NCBI GenBank assembly: GCA_003224195.1
Contig: QHYP01000149.1
Coordinates: forward strand, 571 to 7,932
Reading direction: 5' to 3'
Length of the DNA: 7,362 nucleotides
Origin: Acidobacteriota bacterium
Lineage (GTDB): Bacteria > Acidobacteriota > Terriglobia > Acidiferrales > UBA7541
The notes under the pieces: generated by a model
What the model saw: only the letters and a program-made list of their open reading frames with translations
Database searches by the model: none
What the model was told of the DNA's origin: nothing
Made by a program: the position numbers and the translations under genes
Shown: positions 1-5,390 of the stretch, one piece after another
Layout: each line of letters opens with the position of its first letter
Numbering within the stretch: the first letter of the stretch is position 1

Positions 1-52
1 GTGCCGCTCCGTCCTAAAGTTCACCCCGCCGCGCCCTCCGCCGCCCTTAGGG

Positions 53-92
53 AAAGAAAAAACCCGCGAACCGAAACGTCTCGGCCGCGGGT
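53..92 (-). terminator. Strong intrinsic terminator, minus strand
   Basis: Read on the minus strand, ACCCGCG (92-86) pairs with CGCGGGT (68-62). Inside this stem CCGA (84-81) pairs with TCGG (74-71) around a 6-nt loop, leaving one unpaired base on one side and two on the other. The stem runs directly into TTTTTTCTTT (62-53). A GC-rich stem of 11 pairs followed by a U-tract is the classic Rho-independent terminator. On the plus strand no T-run follows, so it works in one direction only. The nearest minus-strand protein gene ends about 535 bp upstream with two repeats in between, so this terminator more probably belongs to a shorter transcript starting near 281. Confidence 0.75.
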
Positions 93-281
93 AAGTCATT
101 GAACGGATTTAACTTACCTTCAGCCAGAGGCGGACCCTCCTGCAGATCCCGAGCACCGCGGCCTTGCCTCTTCTGTGCGTGGGCATGGCGGTGCGGCGGA
201 TTTCATCCTGCTTGGCGTACCCGGGTGTTCCGGTCCGCTTTCGATCTCGCTGGATGCGCGCATCGAGCAGGTCCCACCTCG
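53..281 (-). ncRNA. Candidate structured small RNA of unknown family
   Basis: This stretch lies between a promoter-like sequence (288-316) and an intrinsic terminator (53-92), both on the minus strand, and has no plausible reading frame. Complementary segments suggest a 5' hairpin (CTCG 267-264 with CGAG 249-246). A long rod could follow: GCGGACC 238-232 with GGTCCGC 136-130, then CCCGGG 225-220 with CTCGGG 153-148 (one G-U pair), then GCACCGC 194-188 with GCGGTGC 159-153; the last two compete for base 153. Next is a 3' hairpin, GGTAAGT 118-112 with ACTTACC 96-90, whose last three bases are shared with the terminator stem. A rod with internal loops resembles 6S RNA in outline, but I do not see enough to call it. 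I saw no SRP-RNA tetraloop motif, RNase P or tmRNA signature, or tRNA fold. GC-rich DNA yields chance helices, so this remains a candidate. Confidence 0.35.
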
Positions 282-287
282 AACGTA

Positions 288-316
288 GTGATAAGCTGCG
301 CGCGCAGCAATGTCAA
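288..316 (-). promoter_or_regulatory. Sigma70-like promoter with palindromic spacer
   Basis: On the minus strand a perfect -35 hexamer TTGACA (316-311) is followed by exactly 17 bp and then TATCAC (293-288), a 4/6 match to the -10 consensus. A T-rich run, TTTTC, precedes the -35. Transcription would start near 281 and run toward the terminator at 53-92. The spacer contains the 14-bp perfect palindrome GCTGCGCGCGCAGC (295-308), a possible operator. The -10 is only fair, so the call rests on the perfect -35, ideal spacing and matching terminator. Confidence 0.4.
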
Positions 317-359
317 GAAAAGAGTGACTCGAAGCTGAACTTTTTTCGACGGTCCGGCT

Positions 360-445
360 TAGTATCCTGTCTGTGAAGTTCGTCGACAAAATTCGCCGCC
401 ACGAGCCGTTGTAGGGGCGCGCTTTAGCGCGTCCCCTTTTACGTC
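360..445 (+). repeat. 86-bp dispersed repeat, copy 1
   Basis: This segment aligns without gaps to 6934-7019 with 8 mismatches in 86 positions by eye. The last 39 bases (407-445) are identical in both copies. The conserved 3' half carries a hairpin: GGGG then CGCGC, loop TTTA, GCGCG, a bulged T, then CCCC (414-436), followed by TTTT (437-440). Both copies have the same orientation and sit in intergenic DNA. No plus-strand gene lies just upstream of this copy, so it does not act as a gene terminator here. It resembles REP-type or non-autonomous repeats. No transposase or terminal inverted repeats are visible. Confidence 0.85.
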
Positions 446-470
446 ACGAACCACTGTTGCAGGACATTAG

Positions 471-627
471 AAGGCTGCTGAAAAAGTCTCCGGCATGTCA
501 TTCCGGGCTGTAGCTCAGGCCTTTAGGCCTGAGGAATCTGCTTTTCGCCAAAGTCCAAGAAAAAAGCAGATTCCTCGGGCAAAAACCGACTTCGGAATGA
601 CAACTTCGGGTGTTTTTCAGCACACTC
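471..627. mobile_element. Palindromic MITE-like element
   Basis: The two ends are imperfect inverted repeats. TGCTGAAAAA (476-485) matches TTTTTCAGCA (613-622), and further in TGTCATTCCG (496-505) matches CGGAATGACA (593-602). The centre is a long hairpin: GAGGAATCTGCTTTT (531-545) pairs perfectly with AAAAGCAGATTCCTC (562-576), and the stem extends to 527-545/562-580 with one G-T wobble. A second, competing hairpin at 514-533 has an 8-bp stem and TTTA loop. TTAG occurs on both sides (467-470 and 628-631) and may be a target-site duplication, although four bases is weak evidence. There is no coding capacity, as expected for a non-autonomous element mobilised in trans. Only one copy lies in this window, so mobility is inferred from structure. 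Confidence 0.65.
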
Positions 628-1344
628 TTAGGAGGGGAAGACCATGTCGTGCGGCTCCTGGCCGCGGCGGCGGCAATCTTCGATGTGAAGCTGGAGGTAA
701 TTCTTGAGGACGTAGTCCTTAGGCGAAAACCCGAGCGAGATGGCCGCGCGATCGATTGCTTCCGGCGCGCCCTCGAGTTCGACAAACGACCCGATGGGCG
801 TTTCATCCAGCTCAATCAGCAGCCCGCTTGCCCACCGCGCGGAGGCGGGCAGCGCGTAGGTCGTGCGGTATTTCTCGTAACGGAACCATCCCTTGAGGCC
901 CAATCCGTGGAAAATTTTTGCCAGCGTTGCAGCGTCGGCTACTTCCACTTCGATCTCCTCGCGAACTTTGTGCCGACTGACATGCTCCAGTCGGCCGTGC
1001 GTGCCCGAAGCTTTCTGGGTCCCCGCAGCGGCGGCTGCCCCTGCCGACGCGAGTTCGGACTCGCCCATGGACGGAGACTTGAATGTAAGGACGACCCTCT
1101 CCTTCTCAGTCTTCCCCTTCGCTCTCCTCCTCGTTGAGCTTCTCGATTTACCCAGTCGTTCGGTTCGAATCCGCAGAAGCTGTCCGTGTTTTGCGAGGCC
1201 GCCATCGGGAGTGTCGAAAATGACGTTTTGCTCGAACATACGGCCGGCGGCGCTCTTGATCGGTTTCGCGCCGAGCTTCTTCACCTTCTTCCGAAACGCC
1301 GCGACATTCTCAATGCGCAGCTTGATTTCCGTCTCGCGCGCCAT
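628..1344 (-). CDS. CYTH domain protein (class IV adenylate cyclase-like)
   Basis: The 238-residue product has the CYTH (CyaB/thiamine triphosphatase) fold signatures. The N-terminal ExExK motif is E4-T-E6-I-K8. Next come FDTPDGGLAKHGQLLRIR (43-60), VVLTFKSP (84-91), REEIEVEV (128-135), IELDETPIGSFVELEG (177-192) and ISLGF (202-206). The conserved acidic residues normally bind divalent metal and the basic ones a triphosphate in the tunnel. Family members act as adenylate cyclase, inorganic triphosphatase or thiamine triphosphatase; sequence alone does not decide which. No membrane segment or signal peptide is visible. An unusual linker, about 92-125, lies between LTFKSP and REEIE and contains an alanine run. 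The ATG at 1344 follows AGGAGA (1364-1359) at a rather long 14-nt spacing, and starting there places ExExK at the extreme N terminus as usual. The stop codon abuts the palindromic element. Family sure, reaction unsure. Confidence 0.88.
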   Translation of the reverse strand: MARETEIKLRIENVAAFRKKVKKLGAKPIKSAAGRMFEQNVIFDTPDGGLAKHGQLLRIRTERLGKSRSSTRRRAKGKTEKERVVLTFKSPSMGESELASAGAAAAAGTQKASGTHGRLEHVSRHKVREEIEVEVADAATLAKIFHGLGLKGWFRYEKYRTTYALPASARWASGLLIELDETPIGSFVELEGAPEAIDRAAISLGFSPKDYVLKNYLQLHIEDCRRRGQEPHDMVFPS

Positions 1345-1398
1345 CCCTGGTTACGATCTCTCCTACGGATGCGCCGTGTCTAGCAGGCGTCGCCGACT

Positions 1399-1461
1399 TC
1401 CGCTAGTATAGCGGATGCACGCGAATTGATTTTCGCGCGGGGTTAGAAAGCCGATTTCGGC
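1399..1461. promoter_or_regulatory. Divergent spacer with three inverted repeats
   Basis: The 201-bp gap between the divergent CYTH gene and mutS contains three consecutive dyads. The first is TCCGCTA/TAGCGGA with a 3-nt loop (1399-1415), the second CGCGAA/TTCGCG with a 6-nt loop (1420-1437), the third GCCG/CGGC with an ATTT loop (1450-1461). On the minus strand TATACT (1410-1405) is a 5/6 match to a -10 box for the CYTH gene and lies inside the first dyad. Its -35 region is poor. I cannot identify a convincing promoter for mutS, nor a strong Shine-Dalgarno sequence before its ATG. Confidence 0.3.
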
Positions 1462-1545
1462 GTCTGCTGCACAGGCGCGGACTCCATGACCTTGCAAACG
1501 CATAGGTAATCTGGGACTCCGGAGCATCCGCGGGCACTTCGGATT

Positions 1546-4212
1546 ATGACCGAACCTTCGACACCATTGATGCGGCAGCATCACGCCATCAAGGCGCGCT
1601 ATCCGCATGCGCTGCTGCTCTTCCGCCTTGGCGATTTTTACGAACTCTTCTACGAAGACGCGATCAGCGCCTCGCGCGAGCTGCAGATCACGCTCACGGC
1701 GCGCAATCGCGAACGCGGGCAGGCGGTCCCCATGTGCGGCGTGCCGTATCACGCGGCGGATAGCTACATCGCGCGGCTGATCCGGGCTGGTTACAAAGTG
1801 GCGATCTGCGAGCAAATGGAGCAGCCCGGCCCCGGCAAGAAGCTCGTGCGTCGCGAAGTCGTTCGCGTGATTACTCCGGGCACGGCGACGGATTCCACAA
1901 TCCTCGAAGCGCGCGAGAACAATTTCCTCGCCGCGGTCGCGCGGCACCCTTCCGGCTCTCCGGTTGGCGTTGCATTTGTGGATGTTTCCACAGGCGAGTT
2001 TCAGGCCACCGAATTCAGCGGCCCGCTCGCTGAGAATGCCGTCCGCGAAGAACTCCAGCTCCTGCGCCCGCGCGAAACGCTGCTCGCCCGCCCGGGCCAT
2101 CTCTTCGATGCGTCCCGCTTGTCCCTCCTCGAGGGCGCTGGCGGCATCGAGACGCGACTCGACGATTGGGTCTTTCAGTGGGACTACGGCGACCGCCTCC
2201 TGCGCGAGCAATTTGGCGTGGCCGAGCTGACCGGCTTTGGCCTCGACCGGCATCCCCAGGCAGCCGCAGCCGCCGGCGCGATCGTTCACTATCTGCGCGA
2301 AAACGCCGCGCGCGGTGACGACGCCGGCTCGCGCCACGCGCTCGGACATCTCGAACGCGTGCGCTACTACGAACAGCAGGATGCGCTCGTCCTGGATCCT
2401 GTCACCGTCAGGAACTTGGAACTCCTCGCTCCTGTTTTTTCCGAAGATGGAACGCGGGGCGGGCCGACGACGCTTTTGACCGCGCTCGATGAAACCGTCA
2501 CGAGCATGGGCGGGAGGCTCCTGCGCGCCTGGATTCTGCGCCCACGGCTTGACCGCGATGAAATCGAGGCGCGCCTCGAAGCGGTCGCGCATTTGAAACA
2601 GCAAACGGTCCTGCGCGAAGAGCTGCGCAAAGAACTGCAGGGCATCCTCGACCTGGAACGGCTGACCAGCCGCATCGCGCTGGGGATCACCACGCCACGG
2701 GAGATGGTCGCGCTGCGAAAATCGCTCTCGCACTTGCCGACACTCAAGAAATTCCTTGCGCCCCATGCATCCGTGAGGAGCGGCTGCTTGCGCCATCTCT
2801 TTGAGGAGCTCGATGAGCTCGGCGACGTCCGCGAAAGCCTGGAGCGCGCCATTGCCGAGGAGCCGCCCGCGCAGGCCAGCGAACCCGGCGTGATCCGCGC
2901 GGGCTACCACGCGGAACTTGACGAATTCCGCAGTCTCAGCCGGCACAGCAAGCAGATCATCGCCGCGACGGAAGAGCGCGAACGCCAACGCACGGGCATT
3001 GCCTCGCTCAAGATTCGTTTTAACCAGGTGTTCGGCTACTACATCGAGGTTTCCAAGGCCAATCTGCATCTCGTTCCGCCGGATTTCGAACGTAAGCAGA
3101 CGCTCGTCAATGCCGAGCGTTTCACTTCGCCGGAACTGAAGGAATACGAACGGAAAATTCTTGCCGCTGACGAGCGCATCCTTGAACTCGAGCGGCAGCT
3201 CTTCGCTGAAGTCCGTGCCGCCGTTGCCGCCGAAGCCCCGCGCCTGCGCCGCACAGCCGCCTCCATCGCCGAACTCGACGTATTGACCACCTTCGCGAAG
3301 CTTGCCGCCGATCGCGGTTATGTGCGTCCGGCCTTTGGCGATGAAGGTGAATTGCTCATCGTCGGCGGGCGCCATCCGGTCATAGAAGAATTGCTGCGGC
3401 AGCGCGGCGAGCGCTTCGTTCCGAACGACATCTGTCTCGAACCCGAACGGCAGCAGATTCTGCTCATCACCGGGCCGAACATGGGCGGCAAATCCACCTA
3501 TCTGCGCCAAGCCGCACTGATCGTGATTCTGGCGCAGATGGGGTCGTTTGTTCCGGCGCGCGAGGCCAAGCTGCCGCTCACCGACCGCATCTTTACGCGC
3601 ATCGGCGCCTCGGACAATCTCGCGCGAGGCCGTTCGACGTTTCTCGTGGAGATGAGCGAAGTCGCTACCATCCTGATTCAGGCGACGCCCTCGAGTCTCG
3701 TGCTTCTGGACGAAGTCGGCCGTGGCACGGCGACGTTCGACGGCCTATCCATCGCCTGGGCTGTCGTCGAGCATTTACAAAAGCACACGCGCGCGAGAAC
3801 TCTCTTCGCCACGCACTACCACGAGCTCACGGAACTCGCGGATCTGCTGCCCGGCGTGAAAAACGTCCACGTTTCCGTCAAAGAAACGCCGAGCGAGATC
3901 ATCTTTCTTCGCCGTGTCGAGCCCGGCAGCGCGGATAAGAGCTACGGAATCGAAGTGGCCCGGCTCGCGGGTCTGCCGCATAGCGTGATCGAGCGCGCCC
4001 GCGAAGTCCTGAAAAGGCATGAACAGAGCGAGCACCAATTGACCGAGAAGCTGTCACCGGGCGCGTCGCCGAACGGAAACGGCGAACAGCAGATCCTCTT
4101 CACCCCGCTCGACCGCTCCGTGCTCGACGCGCTCCGCCAGGCCGACCTCGACCAGCTCAAACCGCTTGACGCGCTCAATCTCCTCGCCGAACTCAAAAAG
4201 CAGCTTTCATGA
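1546..4212 (+). CDS. mutS: DNA mismatch repair protein MutS
   Basis: The 888-residue product is a full-length MutS, the ATPase that clamps on DNA, detects base mismatches and recruits MutL. The mismatch-binding domain begins GDFYELFYEDA, with the F31-Y-E33 reading motif whose Phe stacks on the mismatch. Connector, core and clamp regions follow (approximately residues 125-560). The ATPase domain has Walker A GPNMGGKST (643-651), the signature loop RSTFLVEMSE (696-705), Walker B with DEVGRGT (722-728) and the switch histidine in ATHYHE (H757). The helix-turn-helix dimerisation segment is around GLPHSVIERAREVL. The C-terminal QQILF (848-852) resembles a beta-clamp binding pentapeptide. The length is normal (E. 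coli about 853). The ATG is chosen because the protein then starts close to the mismatch domain, as usual in the family. No strong ribosome binding site is seen. mutL is not in the window. The gene is intact. Confidence 0.98.
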   Translation: MTEPSTPLMRQHHAIKARYPHALLLFRLGDFYELFYEDAISASRELQITLTARNRERGQAVPMCGVPYHAADSYIARLIRAGYKVAICEQMEQPGPGKKLVRREVVRVITPGTATDSTILEARENNFLAAVARHPSGSPVGVAFVDVSTGEFQATEFSGPLAENAVREELQLLRPRETLLARPGHLFDASRLSLLEGAGGIETRLDDWVFQWDYGDRLLREQFGVAELTGFGLDRHPQAAAAAGAIVHYLRENAARGDDAGSRHALGHLERVRYYEQQDALVLDPVTVRNLELLAPVFSEDGTRGGPTTLLTALDETVTSMGGRLLRAWILRPRLDRDEIEARLEAVAHLKQQTVLREELRKELQGILDLERLTSRIALGITTPREMVALRKSLSHLPTLKKFLAPHASVRSGCLRHLFEELDELGDVRESLERAIAEEPPAQASEPGVIRAGYHAELDEFRSLSRHSKQIIAATEERERQRTGIASLKIRFNQVFGYYIEVSKANLHLVPPDFERKQTLVNAERFTSPELKEYERKILAADERILELERQLFAEVRAAVAAEAPRLRRTAASIAELDVLTTFAKLAADRGYVRPAFGDEGELLIVGGRHPVIEELLRQRGERFVPNDICLEPERQQILLITGPNMGGKSTYLRQAALIVILAQMGSFVPAREAKLPLTDRIFTRIGASDNLARGRSTFLVEMSEVATILIQATPSSLVLLDEVGRGTATFDGLSIAWAVVEHLQKHTRARTLFATHYHELTELADLLPGVKNVHVSVKETPSEIIFLRRVEPGSADKSYGIEVARLAGLPHSVIERAREVLKRHEQSEHQLTEKLSPGASPNGNGEQQILFTPLDRSVLDALRQADLDQLKPLDALNLLAELKKQLS

Positions 4213-5390
4213 GCGTGCCCGCGATGTTTGTCCTCGGTCTGATGTCCGGCACGTCAGCGGACGGCATCGACGTGGCCCTCGCGCGAATCTCCGGTGAGCC
4301 CCCGCATCTCAATGCAAAGCTGCTGGATTGCACAAGCCTTTCCTTTCCCGCTCGGGTTCGCGTGGAGATTTTGCGCGTGGCGGAGGGCGATTCCGCGACG
4401 GCCGGCCAACTCAGCCAACTCAACTTTCGCCTCGGTGAGATCTTCGCGGAAGCCGCCCTCCGCGCCTCCCGCCGTTTTCGGGTGTCGCCATCGCGCATCG
4501 CGTTGATCGGCAGCCACGGCCAGACGGTCTTCCATCAGGGCCGCGCCGTCCCCTTTCTCGGCAACACCACCGCCTCGACCCTTCAGATCGGCGAGCCTGC
4601 CGTCATCGCTGCCCGAACGGGCATCACCACCATCGGTGACTTTCGCCCGGCCGACATCGCCCTGGGCGGTCAGGGCGCGCCGCTTGTCCCGTACGTGGAC
4701 TATCTTCTTTTTTGCCACGCCAAGCTGGGGCGCGTCTCCTTGAATCTTGGCGGCATCGGCAACGTCACCGTCATCCCTCCGGCGGCGAAGCCGGCTCAAG
4801 TTTTCGCCTTTGACACCGGCCCGGGCAACATGCTCATCGACGCGCTCGTCGCGCATTTCACGCGGGGCCGCCGGCGATTCGATAAAGATGCGCGTTTGGC
4901 GCTCACGGGACGCAGCATTCCCGCCTTGCTCGATGAACTGATGCGCGACCCCTATCTTCGCCTCGCGCCGCCGAAAAGCACCGGCCGTGAGTATTACGGC
5001 CGGGCGTACGTGCAAAAGCTCCTTTCCGCGGGCCGGCGCCATCGCGCGCGACCCGCCGACCTCATCCGCGCCGCAACCTCATTCACCGCGCTCTCCGTCG
5101 TCGATGCGTTGCACCGCTTCGTCCTTCCCAAGAACAAGATTCACCAGCTTATCGTCTCCGGCGGCGGCGCGCACAATCCGCTCGTCCTGGCGCAGCTCGC
5201 AGCGGCGCTTCCCGAAATCGAAGTTCTTCCTTCCTCCTGCCTGGGCGTTTCCGAAGACGGCAAAGAAGCGTTCGCTTTTGCGCTGCTCGCGTATGAGACG
5301 TTTCATGGCCGCCCGGCCAACTTGCCCACGGCCACGGGCGCCCGCGGCCCGGCCATACTGGGGAAAATCTGCTATGCCCCGCCGCGCTAA
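4209..5390 (+). CDS. anmK: Anhydro-N-acetylmuramic acid kinase AnmK
   Basis: AnmK uses ATP and water to open the 1,6-anhydro ring of anhydro-MurNAc, released from murein by lytic transglycosylases, and yields MurNAc-6-phosphate for cytoplasmic cell-wall recycling. The 393-residue product is close to the family length (E. coli 369). It has GLMSGTSADGIDVAL (10-24), GSHGQTVFH (101-109), GDFRPADIALGGQGAPLVP (143-161), LNLGGIGNVT (178-187), FDTGPGN (201-207) and VSGGGAHN (316-323), then EDGKEAFAFA (349-358). D202 in FDTGPGN corresponds to the catalytic aspartate of the E. coli enzyme. The ATG at 4209 shares ATGA with the mutS stop codon, which indicates translational coupling. A second in-frame ATG at 4224 (Met6) would also retain the first motif. 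No signal peptide is seen, consistent with a cytoplasmic enzyme. Confidence 0.96.
   Translation: MSVPAMFVLGLMSGTSADGIDVALARISGEPPHLNAKLLDCTSLSFPARVRVEILRVAEGDSATAGQLSQLNFRLGEIFAEAALRASRRFRVSPSRIALIGSHGQTVFHQGRAVPFLGNTTASTLQIGEPAVIAARTGITTIGDFRPADIALGGQGAPLVPYVDYLLFCHAKLGRVSLNLGGIGNVTVIPPAAKPAQVFAFDTGPGNMLIDALVAHFTRGRRRFDKDARLALTGRSIPALLDELMRDPYLRLAPPKSTGREYYGRAYVQKLLSAGRRHRARPADLIRAATSFTALSVVDALHRFVLPKNKIHQLIVSGGGAHNPLVLAQLAAALPEIEVLPSSCLGVSEDGKEAFAFALLAYETFHGRPANLPTATGARGPAILGKICYAPPR

Larger units (their letters stand above)
1..627. other. Gene-poor spacer with candidate RNA gene and two repeats
   Basis: I find no credible protein gene here. The open frames present are short, lack a good ribosome binding site and translate into arginine- and serine-rich strings typical of GC-rich non-coding DNA. 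The spacer is not featureless. From left to right it holds a minus-strand intrinsic terminator (53-92), a structured region (about 53-281), a minus-strand promoter-like sequence (288-316), one copy of an 86-bp dispersed repeat (360-445) and a palindromic MITE-like element (about 471-627). In bases 1-52 I recognise nothing beyond a short palindrome, CCCTTAGGG, at 44-52. Confidence 0.7.

Noticed and set aside
53..281. Assignment of the candidate RNA to SRP RNA, RNase P RNA, tmRNA or 6S RNA
   Set aside because: I found no GGAAGGNAGCAG-type SRP loop, no GAGGAAAGTCC-type RNase P core and no tmRNA tRNA-like end. The 6S likeness rests only on a rod shape.
270..290. GTTCGAGG on the minus strand, resembling a tRNA T-loop
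   Set aside because: No matching acceptor, D or anticodon arms can be arranged around it, and it lies just downstream of the promoter-like -10 box.
120..389. Minus-strand open frame of 89 codons in the left spacer
   Set aside because: It would begin upstream of the promoter candidate, inside the dispersed repeat, and its translation is low in hydrophobic core residues with no family resemblance. The region fits an RNA better.
610..1137. Plus-strand open frame of 175 codons
   Set aside because: It is antisense to the CYTH gene, which has all the family motifs; this frame has none.
1363..3510. Open frame of 715 codons on the minus strand, antisense to mutS
   Set aside because: It lies inside the fully convincing mutS gene. 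Long antisense frames are expected in GC-rich codon-biased genes, and its translation shows no recognisable domain.
4254..5042. Open frame of 262 codons on the minus strand, antisense to anmK
   Set aside because: It is a shadow of anmK, whose motifs are complete. The antisense product is charged, with no known domain pattern.
4987..5373. N-terminal extension of the solute-binding protein frame
   Set aside because: The frame is open further upstream but overlaps anmK and encodes Ser/Arg-rich filler. The ATG at 5374 gives a clean lipoprotein signal peptide with a nearby ribosome binding site.
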